NCBI GenBank assembly: GCA_030949985.1 | Contig: JAUZRX010000025.1 | Span: 1 to 64,000, forward strand | Source of the DNA: Acidobacteriota bacterium | Lineage (GTDB): Bacteria > Acidobacteriota > Polarisedimenticolia > J045 | DNA length: 64,000 nt | Direction of reading: 5' to 3' | Part shown: in pieces, positions 9,376 through 18,200 of the stretch | How positions within the stretch are numbered: position 1 is the first letter of the stretch | How the letters are laid out: each line of letters opens with the position of its first letter | Notes under the pieces: model-generated | Databases searched by the model: none | Seen by the model: the letters and a program-made list of their open reading frames with translations, nothing else | Told to the model about the DNA's origin: nothing | Made by a program: the position numbers and the translations under genes

Positions 9376-10830
9376 CTATTCGGCGTTCTGGAGCAGGCCG
9401 AGAATCTCCGGATCCGGCTCGTCCTCTGCCAGGATGACATGACAAAGATCACAATCGCCCGAAATCGTTCGTCCATCTTCGGCGCTGTGTTCGTCGTCGT
9501 GACAGCGGAAGCACCCCCCCATGAAATCGGGGTGGCCCAGGTGGCTCTTGTAGGTCCCCCAGGTGATACCCATCTCGGGAAAGACATTCTCGGCAAAAGC
9601 TTCCTGCACCCCGGCGATCGCCTTGTCCAGCAGATCGGGCCTTTCCTCCACCAAGCCGGCGTAGTTCTCGCTGTACCACTCCCGCAGGGTCTTTTCGATC
9701 CCGGCGAGAGCCTCCTCGGTAGAGCCGAAGTCGCCGGCCAGGGCCTCGAGGCCCTGGCGCTTGATGAAGGGCAGCTCTTTGGGGATGTGCCCGGAGAAGA
9801 GCTTCTGATCGAGAGCTTCCTCGGCGCTGAGGTAGATGTGCGTCGGCCGGTTGTGACAGTCGACGCAATCCATGGTCCGGCTCCAGGGCGCCCCGTCCTC
9901 GGTGATCTCGGGATCCTCCCCGGAGCGGAAGACAGTCGTCTGACCCTGTTCGTCGGTCATCGTGACTTCAAAGATCTGCTCCCGTTTCCAGTCGGCATGC
10001 CGGTAGTCGATCTTGGCTTCCTCCGAGACATGCCAGTGGATACCGTGGGGGTGGTGTCCTTCACCGCCTCCCGACCCGATCTTCATCAGGAGCACAGTCT
10101 TGACGGCGGTGTTCTCTTGATCGGGCAGGAACTTGTGCTTGACGTAGAGTTTCTCACCAAAGAAAAACTCGGGCCGGTGACATTCCTCGCAGGTGTCCCG
10201 CGCCGGCCGCAGCCCTCGGATCGGCGTTTCGATCGGGCGCGAATAGGTATTCAGGGCCACGGCCAGGAACTGGCGCGCACCGGAAAGCTTGGACTTGGCG
10301 AACCACTTGGCGCCTTCACCGATGTGACACTCGACGCACTTGACCCGGGAATGGGGCGAACGGCTGTAGGCACTGTACTCCGGCTGCATCACACTGTGGC
10401 AAAACTCGCCGCAAAAGGCGACGGACTCGGTGTAGTGGAAGCCCGTGTAGGAGAAGAGAGCCACCACCACCACGTTGATCACCGTCAACGCCCCGATGAT
10501 CATCACCACCCACTGCATCCTCCGGAAGCTCTGGGGGGATTCGAGTTGCTTGCGGAAGAAGAAGTAAGTGTCGGTGGGCCCCGTGTCCTTGCGCCGGAAG
10601 AAAAGCAGCCCGACGGCGATCGCCAGCAGGCCCAGAATGAAGAGCGGCCCCATGACCAGGTAGACCATGAAGCCGAAGTAGGGATTGCCCAGAACACCGG
10701 ACAGATCGAGCAGGCACCCGAGCAGCAGGGCAGGAAAGAGCACCGTCACCAGGATGGCGCCGCCCTGGGAGACCCTGCTCTTGGAGAGCAGACGAATGAA
10801 GGCCTTGATCGCCTCGACCAACCAGCTCAC
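9376..10830 (-). CDS. NapC/NirT-type membrane-anchored hexaheme cytochrome (ImcH/NrfH-like quinol oxidase)
   Basis: The product is 484 residues. The N-terminus has three hydrophobic segments (about 20-115) and the rest is periplasmic. The first heme site is CGEFCH, a C-x3-C-H variant followed by SVMQPEY, as in many NapC/NrfH relatives. Five ordinary sites follow: CVECH, CEECH, CVDCH, CFRCH and CDLCH. Proteins of this family oxidise menaquinol and pass electrons to periplasmic cytochromes. GTG 10830 is chosen over the longer GTG 10869 because GAGG precedes it and because the operator-like motif at 10870-10883 would otherwise abut the start. It lies directly upstream of the 19-heme gene with about 140 bp between, so the locus may hold two alternative quinol-oxidising gates. 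Confidence 0.85.
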   Translation of the reverse strand: MSWLVEAIKAFIRLLSKSRVSQGGAILVTVLFPALLLGCLLDLSGVLGNPYFGFMVYLVMGPLFILGLLAIAVGLLFFRRKDTGPTDTYFFFRKQLESPQSFRRMQWVVMIIGALTVINVVVVALFSYTGFHYTESVAFCGEFCHSVMQPEYSAYSRSPHSRVKCVECHIGEGAKWFAKSKLSGARQFLAVALNTYSRPIETPIRGLRPARDTCEECHRPEFFFGEKLYVKHKFLPDQENTAVKTVLLMKIGSGGGEGHHPHGIHWHVSEEAKIDYRHADWKREQIFEVTMTDEQGQTTVFRSGEDPEITEDGAPWSRTMDCVDCHNRPTHIYLSAEEALDQKLFSGHIPKELPFIKRQGLEALAGDFGSTEEALAGIEKTLREWYSENYAGLVEERPDLLDKAIAGVQEAFAENVFPEMGITWGTYKSHLGHPDFMGGCFRCHDDEHSAEDGRTISGDCDLCHVILAEDEPDPEILGLLQNAE

Positions 10831-10869
10831 CTTGACCTCGCTCTCAGGCAGCTTTGCCCGCACGAACAC

Positions 10870-10883
10870 TAACCCGTCAGTAA
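10870..10883 (-). promoter_or_regulatory. Operator-like motif upstream of the NapC-like cytochrome
   Basis: The coding-strand sequence TTACTGACGGGTTA lies 40 bp before the chosen start at 10830. It matches TTACCGACAGGTAA (6263-6276) at 11 of 14 positions and shares the TTACTG start with the site at 9315-9328. Confidence 0.45.
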
Positions 10884-10979
10884 GGGGGTCATATTAGGCC
10901 CCCCCGCGTAAGGCGTCAAACGAACAAAACAGGCCGATGAAGTTGAGTTATACCGCAAAACGGGACGCAGGCATCAAGA

Positions 10980-11001
10980 GGGGACGCCCACGGGCGTCCC
11001 C
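10980..11001 (-). terminator. Hairpin terminator after the tetraheme cytochrome
   Basis: GGGGACGCCC and GGGCGTCCCC form a 10-bp perfect stem around AC (in practice a 9-bp stem with a 4-nt loop). It lies 30 bp beyond the stop of the 11031-11405 gene. The following T content in the minus direction is weak (TCTTG), so termination efficiency is uncertain. The stem core GGGACGCC recurs in the terminator at 15167-15193. Confidence 0.65.
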
Positions 11002-11030
11002 AAAGCCTCTGGCAACGGTTGTCTCAGCGG

Positions 11031-11405
11031 CTACCTGACATGGCACTTTTTACACTGCTTGGCCTTCATCGCCGTCAACGGGCCGGCCTTCTCACCCGCC
11101 TCCTGGCGGCTGGCGTGGCAGTCGCCACAAGTCTTGTGCAAGGCGTTCTTCAGCTTGGGAGCCTCGTCCTTGACGACCTTCCTGTCGTGGCACTCGCTGC
11201 AGGCCCTGGGGGTAGCCCCTTCCTCGAGCTTGTGATGGCAGACCTTGCAGTTGCCGGCCCTCGCCGCATGCTCCTTGTGCTTGAAGGTGACGGTTCCCAT
11301 CTTGGCCTGCAACTTGAGAACTTCCTTGCCCGCCGGAACATCCGCGGCCAACGCCCAGAACCCGGCCAGACCGGCCAGCAGCAGCAGAACAACGATCTTC
11401 TTCAC
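11031..11405 (-). CDS. Periplasmic tetraheme cytochrome c (class III / c7-like)
   Basis: The product is 124 residues. The N-terminus is a short signal peptide (KKIVVLLLLAGLAGFWALAA). Four heme sites follow: CKVCH, CSECH, CGDCH and CKKCH. Extra histidines such as FKHKEH could serve as second axial ligands, as in the c3/c7 family. It probably shuttles electrons between the inner-membrane gates and the outer-membrane conduit. GTG 11405 is the start because AAGGAGGAG lies just upstream and the signal peptide begins there; a longer frame to 11507 has no such support. It has its own terminator, so it is probably monocistronic, divergent from the decaheme/porin pair. Confidence 0.88.
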   Translation of the reverse strand: MKKIVVLLLLAGLAGFWALAADVPAGKEVLKLQAKMGTVTFKHKEHAARAGNCKVCHHKLEEGATPRACSECHDRKVVKDEAPKLKNALHKTCGDCHASRQEAGEKAGPLTAMKAKQCKKCHVR

Positions 11406-11833
11406 GGCGTCACTCCTCCTTGAACTGTCGTCCCCACGGCGCGGGGGAGGGAATGCTAGCACTTGCCACGGCCCGATCCCAGCCTTGGCAGCCACTTTAG
11501 TGAGCATAAACTCAACAAACTTTCTGTCAAGTTAGCCATTGACCAGACCGCCGCGGTCCGTTATGTTCCCTCCGCCCCATTTGACTTACTGGTCAGCCAT
11601 GGAGGACGGCGATGCTTCCAGCCTCTTGCTTCCGGGTCTCCCCCGGCTGAGCCGAGAGCGCGGCGGGCTCCCGGCGGGATCCCCCCCTTCCCCGTGACTC
11701 TCGGCTTCCGGTGACCGCCTGCCGGTCTCGCGAATCGGGAAAGTCTCGCGCCGTCCTGTCCCCATCATTCGGCAAAAGTCCCCCCCCGCGGGGGCCTTGG
11801 CGCACGGCGAACGTGCGCAGGGAGGAGGAGTCC
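11406..11833. other. 428-bp divergent intergenic region between tetraheme and decaheme cytochrome genes
   Basis: No convincing gene. It is unusually A+T-rich around 11490-11600 compared with its surroundings, which suits promoters for both flanking cytochrome units. It contains TTAGTGAGCATAAA near 11498, GTTAGCCATTGACC near 11531 and the better operator-like match at 11586-11599. Long frames through here lack a ribosome site and plausible protein composition. Confidence 0.6.
11586..11599 (+). promoter_or_regulatory. Weaker copy of the cytochrome-locus operator motif
   Basis: TTACTGGTCAGCCA matches the pattern TTACYGRCNRRTWA at 11 of 14 positions, in the orientation of the decaheme gene. It also lies inside an inverted repeat TGAC-TTACTG-GTCA (11582-11595). 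It is about 235 bp from the decaheme start and about 180 bp from the tetraheme start, so which gene it serves is unclear. Confidence 0.3.
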
Positions 11834-12841
11834 ATGAAACGCCACCTGTCCACCACCGCGAGCCTGGCGCTGTGCCTGGCCTTGTGGTCGTTGGCGCCCC
11901 CGAGCCGTGCCGGTGATCCAGCCGCAACTCCGTGCACAGCCTGCCACGACCAGATCGTCGCCTCGTTTGAAAGCTCCCCCCATGGGAAACTGGCGACCGA
12001 GCCGGGTCTCGACCCGGCCGGCGCCTGCTCGGCCTGCCATGGCCCCGCCGAGCAGCACATGGAGGAGGCCGACCCGACGCGGATCCGATCCTTCCCGGGC
12101 AAGGAGCGTGAGGCGGACGCCGAACTCTGTCTCGGCTGCCACGCCTCCCGCAACGGCATGGGCGCCTGGCAGGCGGGCGAACACGCCATCGCCGGGGTGA
12201 GCTGCCTCGACTGCCACAGCATCCATGACCTCGGCGACGAGCCCTCTCCGGGGCTGGGCCGGCGCCACGGAGGCGATCCTTACGCGAGCTGTGCCCACTG
12301 CCACGGCGAGGTACTGGTCAGGACGCGGATGCCCTCCCATCACCCTCTCGGCGAAGGTCGCCTGACCTGCGGGTCCTGCCATGATCCCCACGGCATGACC
12401 GAGGGATTGCTCAGGACACGCTTCCGCAAGAACGACCTCTGCCTGGACTGCCATGCCGCCATGCAGGGGCCCCATGTCTTCCAGCACGAACCGGTCGAGG
12501 AAGACTGCATGATCTGCCACGACCCTCATGGCGGACCGGCGGACAACCTGCTCGTCCAGACCGAACCCTTCCTCTGCCTCCAATGCCACGAAGCCCATTT
12601 CCACGCCGGACTCGGTGGAACGGAAGGCTCCGCGGACACCGAACCGGTGGCCGGGATGACCTTCGGGACGGTCAGCGACCCGACCTCGGGGCTGCGCCAG
12701 ATCACCGTCTCCAACATCTACGGTGCCTACGGCATGCAACGCTCGTTCCTGACCAAGTGCACCCAGTGCCATTCCGCCGTTCATGGCTCCGATACTCCCT
12801 CCGCCGGTATCTCCGGTGGCGGCCGAGCCATGACCCGGTAG
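11834..12841 (+). CDS. DmsE/MtrA-family periplasmic decaheme cytochrome c
   Basis: The product is 335 residues with a Sec signal peptide and ten CxxCH motifs (CTACH, CSACH, CLGCH, CLDCH, CAHCH, CGSCH, CLDCH, CMICH, CLQCH, CTQCH). Segments such as SSPHGKL, PSHHPLGEG and DPHGG match the DmsE/MtrA/PioA family. Those proteins sit inside an outer-membrane porin and conduct electrons across it. ATG 11834 follows GGAGGAGGAG closely and begins the signal peptide; the longer frame has neither. The stop overlaps the ribosome site of the porin gene ten bases later, so the two are co-translated, as mtrA-mtrB or dmsE-dmsF are. No extracellular terminal cytochrome or DMSO reductase subunit lies next to it here. 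Confidence 0.9.
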   Translation: MKRHLSTTASLALCLALWSLAPPSRAGDPAATPCTACHDQIVASFESSPHGKLATEPGLDPAGACSACHGPAEQHMEEADPTRIRSFPGKEREADAELCLGCHASRNGMGAWQAGEHAIAGVSCLDCHSIHDLGDEPSPGLGRRHGGDPYASCAHCHGEVLVRTRMPSHHPLGEGRLTCGSCHDPHGMTEGLLRTRFRKNDLCLDCHAAMQGPHVFQHEPVEEDCMICHDPHGGPADNLLVQTEPFLCLQCHEAHFHAGLGGTEGSADTEPVAGMTFGTVSDPTSGLRQITVSNIYGAYGMQRSFLTKCTQCHSAVHGSDTPSAGISGGGRAMTR

Positions 12842-12851
12842 AGGAGGACCG

Positions 12852-14696
12852 ATGATGTCGAAGAGAATCTCCCTGATCCTCCTCGCGACGCTCGCTGGAA
12901 TCGGCGTGCTGCCTTGCGCGGCCGGCGAGAGCGGCGTCGGCGAGGTCGCCGTCGGTGTCCGGTCCGTGAACACCGACGACTCGCTCAACCGGGCCGCCGA
13001 GTTCGAGAGCACCTCCAGCAGCGCCGTGGTCGCCGGTTGGTGGAGCACCGCCTTCGGAGAGACGTCGAACATGGCCCTCGACCTGCTCTACCTCGACTCC
13101 GGGGAACAGGACTACGGGTTGGTCCTCGACTTCTCCCCTTCGCTGCGCCTCGAGGCCGACCACACCGTCTTCGAGCACCATCTGCCTCACGATCCGCTGG
13201 CCAACCTGGAAGGCTGGGATGGTGAAGGCAAGATCGTTCAGCACACCGATCTCGATGCGGGCAACCTCTATCGCGAAGAATTCAACCAGGCTCACGCCGC
13301 CCTGATCTGGCGGCCCAAAAACTCTCCCGCCTGGGAACTCGCCCTCAAAACCCGCAGCGTCTGGCGCGAAGGGACCCGCCAGCACCGTTCCACGGATCAC
13401 TGTTACAGCTGCCATATCGTCGGCCAGGGGGTCGGCATCGACGAGCAACTCGACGACCTGACCCTGGAAGCCGGGTACCTGCGGAGCAACTGGGGAGTGA
13501 AATACTCGTACACCCAGAGGGAATACAGCGATGACTCCGCCGACGACACCCGCTGGTTCGACCCGGCTCACCATCCTTCGAAAGTCACCCCGTCCGGCGC
13601 GCCGCTTCCGGTCTTCGGCAACCGGGTGCAGTTCGGCGTCCTGCCCGACGGAACGCCGGCCTGGTACGAGGGCGCGGTGGCGGTGAGCACCGAGTTCGAG
13701 CGGGACTCCCACGTGCTCACCGCTTTCTGGAACGGCAACCGGGATCACCTGGACGGAGCCGTTGCGAAGTACACGGTCAGCAGCAAGGCGAACCTGAACC
13801 GCGGAGGCGTAGGCACGGGCTACGACCTGGACTACACCTCCGCCATGGCGCGCTGGGTCCACCGGTCCGGGGAACGAACGAAGGTCCGGATCCGGGGCCG
13901 CTACGAAAAGATCGACTCCGACGATGCCGCCATAACCCTGACCGAGAACGTCGCCCTGGCCGGCCCCCAGGCCGGGGACACCTACGCCGACGTCTACGGT
14001 GCCGACAACGTGGACGGCAACCTGGGCCCCGACGAGTTGCGCTGGAATCCGGACGACTACCGCATCCGCCGCAGCGCGGTGGACCGCAAAGTCCTCACCG
14101 CGGGTGCCGACCTGATCTACCGCCTCGGCAAGGACCGCCGGCATCGGCTCCAGGTCAGCCTCAAGAGCCGCACCACCGATCGTGAGAACTATGCGGTCAA
14201 CGACGGGGGCTCCACCAGGACCACTGAAAACACCCTCGCCCTACGCCTGCGCGGCACCCTGGGCGAGAAGAAAAACCGCTACCAGGCCGCCGTGGAGTGG
14301 TACAGCGCCGACGACCCCTTCACCAACGTCGACGGCGGTTGCCGGACGGCGGGAACGGACCCCGCCGATCCCTTCGTGTTCCCCTGGAATTCCTACCAGT
14401 ACTACCAGCTCTATGCGCTGCGCTTCGCCAACCTGACCAATCAGCCCACCGATCGCCTCACCCTGCGGGCCAGCGTGACGCTCTCACCCCTGGAGAACAG
14501 CTCGCTGACCTTGCAGGCCAAACGGCAGAAACGGACCAACGACCAGACGCAGGTCAGCGACTGGGAGTCCTCGTCGACCGACCTCGGCGCGCTGCTGTGG
14601 TGGGCTCCAAGCCCGCGGATCTACACTGTCGCCTCGGCCCAATACCTCAAGGAGGATCAGGAGACGCATATCTGCATTCCCCTGATGGGCGGGTGA
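12852..14696 (+). CDS. MtrB/PioB-family outer-membrane porin, frame up to in-frame TGA
   Basis: The 614 residues before the TGA begin with a signal peptide (MMSKRISLILLATLAGIGVL, cleaved after the ALA-like PCAAG region). They continue as alternating-residue beta-strand sequence typical of the 26-28-strand MtrB/PioB barrels that sheath a decaheme cytochrome. A CYSCH heme-type motif sits at residues 184-188, within an extracellular or periplasmic loop. GAGGAGG 5 bases upstream supports the start at 12852 (12855 is also possible). The frame is interrupted by TGA at 14694-14696 but continues without any shift for another 150 codons (see 14697-15149). The full length would be about 765 residues, near the usual MtrB size. 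The product is therefore either truncated or made by recoding. Confidence 0.85.
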   Translation: MMSKRISLILLATLAGIGVLPCAAGESGVGEVAVGVRSVNTDDSLNRAAEFESTSSSAVVAGWWSTAFGETSNMALDLLYLDSGEQDYGLVLDFSPSLRLEADHTVFEHHLPHDPLANLEGWDGEGKIVQHTDLDAGNLYREEFNQAHAALIWRPKNSPAWELALKTRSVWREGTRQHRSTDHCYSCHIVGQGVGIDEQLDDLTLEAGYLRSNWGVKYSYTQREYSDDSADDTRWFDPAHHPSKVTPSGAPLPVFGNRVQFGVLPDGTPAWYEGAVAVSTEFERDSHVLTAFWNGNRDHLDGAVAKYTVSSKANLNRGGVGTGYDLDYTSAMARWVHRSGERTKVRIRGRYEKIDSDDAAITLTENVALAGPQAGDTYADVYGADNVDGNLGPDELRWNPDDYRIRRSAVDRKVLTAGADLIYRLGKDRRHRLQVSLKSRTTDRENYAVNDGGSTRTTENTLALRLRGTLGEKKNRYQAAVEWYSADDPFTNVDGGCRTAGTDPADPFVFPWNSYQYYQLYALRFANLTNQPTDRLTLRASVTLSPLENSSLTLQAKRQKRTNDQTQVSDWESSSTDLGALLWWAPSPRIYTVASAQYLKEDQETHICIPLMGG

Positions 14697-15149
14697 GCCG
14701 CCGGCCTTTCTTCCCGCCAGTTTGGCAGGGATCAAAACAGCACGACGTTTGAAACGACCACCACGAACCTCTCCCTCGAGATCGGAACACCCCTCGGCGA
14801 GCGCACCGAGTTCTTCGCCGGAGCGACCTACATCGACCTCCAGGCCGAAATGGAGACATGGTCGATGCAGGGCGTGATTCCCGATCCGCTGACCGATGGC
14901 TCCGGAGCGGTGATCTTCGACCTCGCCGACTACGAAGCCCTTCTCCGAGACTGGACACCGGTGGCCGGCTACTCCAACGTGGATGTCAATCGCCTCGATC
15001 TGACGCTCGGAACCCGTTACCGCGGGGCCGGCGGCTGGGGCGTCGAACTCTCGCTGCTGTGGACCGACTACCAGGACGACGATCCGATCCTCGAGGACGA
15101 GACCGGTCGGTACTCGCGCTTCATGGCCCTGGTCGGCAAACGCTTCTAG
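14697..15149 (+). pseudogene. In-frame continuation of the MtrB-like porin past the TGA
   Basis: This stretch reads in the same frame as 12852-14696 for 150 codons to TAG 15147-15149. It has no ribosome site of its own. It continues the barrel (TTTTNLSLEIG, ATYIDLQAEMETWSMQG, NRLDLTLGTRYRG, WGVELSLLWTDYQDDD) and ends in KRF. A terminal aromatic residue is what outer-membrane barrels need for assembly. The intact strand pattern and third-position bias suggest that the disruption is very recent, is an assembly error, or is read through or recoded. An internal ATG at 14850 could start a 99-residue fragment, but such a fragment would have no obvious role. Confidence 0.7.
14712..14731 (+). promoter_or_regulatory. 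Hairpin shortly after the porin's in-frame TGA (SECIS-like position)
   Basis: TCCC-GCCA, loop GTT, TGGC, bulged A, GGGA forms an 8-bp stem with a G-starting apical loop. The stem begins 15 nt after the TGA and the loop 23 nt after it. Those distances fall in the range described for bacterial selenocysteine insertion elements. The loop is small and lacks the GGU of E. coli fdhF, so this is suggestive only; it could also be chance in G+C-rich DNA. Confidence 0.3.
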
Positions 15150-15166
15150 AACGGCAAACGCGAACA

Positions 15167-15193
15167 GGGACGCCGGGTTTCCGGCGTCCCTTT
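15167..15193. terminator. Intrinsic terminator between the porin and ccsBA (convergent genes)
   Basis: GGGACGCCGG - GTTT - CCGGCGTCCC is a perfect 10-bp stem followed by TTT. It lies 18 bp after the porin stop and 16 bp before the ccsBA stop, so it can serve both directions. Its closeness to the stop of the continued porin frame (15149), not the TGA at 14696, is further evidence that the longer frame is the original gene. Confidence 0.85.
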
Positions 15194-15208
15194 CACGTGC
15201 AGCGAAGT

Positions 15209-18200
15209 TCAAGCGTAGCTGTGCAAACCGACGATCACGAAGTTCACCGCGACCCAGTTGAAAATCATCACCGCGCAACCGACCACGGCCAGGATCGCCG
15301 TCCACAGGGCCTTGTCCTGCACCTTGATCCGCACGTGCAGCAAAACCAGGAAGACCAGCCAGGTATTGAGGGCGAAGACCTCCTTCGGATCCCAGCCCCA
15401 GGGCCGGCCCCAGGAAACGTCGGCCCAGACGGCACCCAGCACGGTGCCGACCCACAAGGCGATGAAGGCCACCTCGAGGAAGACCATCGTCGCCCCGTCG
15501 AGGGTGCGCGCCAGACCGGCGTTTTCCTCCAGGCGCTGGCGCCCGAGAATCACCGAAGAAGCACCGCCGCGGGCGAAGATGGTGGGACCCCATTGACTGC
15601 CGAGCAAACCCGGCGCGAAACGATGGAGTCCACGGAAAACCAGGTAGAGCACCGCGGTGACCGAGGCGAAGAAGATCAGCGCGTAGGAGGCGATGACCAC
15701 GTTGGTATGGATGTAGAGCCAGATCGTGCGATCGAGGACCGGCATCACGGTGGTGATATCACTGCTCAAGGTCACCGTCATGAAGTTGCCGAACATCATC
15801 GCCACCATGGCATAGGCCGACGCGCACAATGCGGGCAGCAGGCGCAGCCGCTGCCGCCTGAGCACCCATTCGAGGACCAGCGCCACCACCCCGCCGAACC
15901 ATGCCGACGCGATCACCGCCTCGAACATGTTGGCGTTGGGGATTCTCCCCGCCAGCCACCATCGGAGAAAGATCGAGAAGGTGTGCACGGCAAAGCCGAG
16001 GAGAAACAAGCCCATCCCCGCCAGGCGCGCCCAGCGGAAGCCGTAGAGAAAGGCCATCAGCAACAGGGGAATCGCGAAGAAGTAGATCAGCCAGCCGGCG
16101 GTGAGCTTGTTGTGCTTGTAGTACCACAGCTCCCAGCCCAGGCGCGCATCGTCGGGATAGAGAGTGGGATTGACGGCCCGGAACGTGGCGGCCAGATCGC
16201 TCAGGGCCTCGTTGGCCTGCTCCGCGTCCTGAAAGCGCCAGCTTTTCTCCAGCCGGGTCCAGGCGTCGCGCAGTTTCCTGGCGAGTTCCGGATCGAGGCC
16301 CGGAACTCCGCCGACGCCCATACCGGCGTGAATCGAGTCCGCGGGGGCTCCTCCGCTGATGGCACTGTCGAGGGTGAACCAGGGATCGAGTTCGCCACCC
16401 CCGGGCGGTGGCACGACCCGCAGCAGGGAACGCAACACCCGTGAGTCGGCCAGCGCCCGCGCATTGCGCACCTGGGAGACGGCCTTGCCGGTCTGGCGCA
16501 GGTCGGCCTCGAGCTGCTCCATCACCGAACGCACCGCCTGGTGGTCGAGGAAGCGTGGCGAGACCAGACCGTCGTCGATCAACTTGGAAAGGGCCTCGTC
16601 GGCGATCAGACCCTCGCGACGCGACGCGGGCACCACCGAGCGAATCCCCTGCGCCAGGCGCTGGCGCAAGGCCTTGTTCTTGATCCGGATCACCGTGGCG
16701 TCGACATAGTGTTCGGGCACCAGCACCAGGTCCAGGTACCAGATCAGCGGATCGACCCGAGCCGTCAGGCGCGGGTTGACGTACTTCAGCTTTTCCCGGG
16801 CCAGCGAGTCGATGGTCTTGACCCGTCCCCCCTCCTGGGCCGCGGCGGCCCGGAAGGCCTCGAGATCGAGAGCCTCCTGGAAATCACGACTGACGGAAAG
16901 CTCCCCCGCCCTGGCCGTCGAAAGCCCACCGAGCAACGCCACCAGGGCCAGCGCCGCAGCCACGCCGGACATCCCCTTGCGCACGGCGCGGCTTTCTTCC
17001 CGCCGCCGCAGCAACAGCACGGGCTTGAAATAGAAGGCCCAGAGGACACCGAAGACCGTCATCAGGCTGCCGAAAAGCATCACGCCCACCCCGTGGCGAT
17101 TCCCAACCCCCAGACCCGTGTAATTCATGCCCGCGTAATTCCTCTCGGGAGCCGGCGGATCCCACGTGGCCTGGAAGAGCCACCAGCCGTCGTGCTCGGT
17201 GGGTTGATTGGATCGCACTTCATGGATCTCGGACCACTTTCCGTCTTCGAGAAAACGGATACGGGAGATGTAATCGCGCTCCCGTGTGCCGCCCGGATAC
17301 ACCTCCAGCCGAAAATCTTCGAGCGCGATCGGCGTACCCAGGTGGAGACTCTCCCGGGAGAAGAGAAACTCCATCCGACGGCCATCCCCCAGTTGCACCA
17401 GGCGCGGATAGTAGCCGGCCCGACTCGGGTGAGGATAGTGGCTGTAGTCGAGCCAGACGCGGCGCGTGCTCTGCCCTTCACCGATTTCGAGCTGGACCAT
17501 GGAGTAGTAGGAGCCGGCCTTGAGATCCCGCGCGTCTCGAGGAATCACCACCGGCACGCGCACCGGGCGGGAATGAGCGCTCAACTCGTGCACGACGAGC
17601 TGCATCTGGCCACCGGCGAGATCCACGGCCTGACCGACAGCGGCCTCGTGATGCTCCACCCGGCCGTCTTCACCGACAACCACCACGTGCAGGCCCAGGG
17701 GGCCGCCGACGATCACGATTCCCGTCTCGATCAAATCGAGCAATTCGATGTGGATCCGGTCATCGACCAGCCCGCCCCGCATGTGACCGTTGTCGGTCAG
17801 ATCCTGGGACAGCTCGACCTTGGGAGCGACCACCGCCCGGAGAAAGCGCTGTTCTCCGCGCTCGACTTGCACCACCGCCATCTGGGCCGGCTCGCGGGAG
17901 TTGGCCAGGCTCCAATTGCTGTAGAGCTGGGCCAGTTGCACCCGGTACGGGGTGCCGGCGATTTCCACGGGGCCCGCCGCGGCCTCGTCGAGGGGCACGT
18001 CCTGGGAGACTCCCCGCCCCTTGACGGTGACCCGCAGTCGAGGCACGCCGGTGGGGTCGATCAGCGCCGCCAGGGCGTCCGGGTCGCTGATCCACTTGAA
18101 ACTCACCGCCAGCAGTCCCTCGTCGATGGAGAGCCGGCTCCGCTGGGGATCGTTGGCCAGCATGAAGTCGGACATCTCGGCGCTCCCGGCGCGGAGCGTG

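Noticed and set aside
11456-11472. Sigma-54-like sequence on the minus strand before the tetraheme gene
   Set aside because: GG and GC are nine bases apart when ten are needed, and the -12 element is poor.
14690-14850. Frameshift as the cause of the porin interruption
   Set aside because: The downstream barrel sequence is in the same frame as the upstream part; a single in-frame TGA explains the break.
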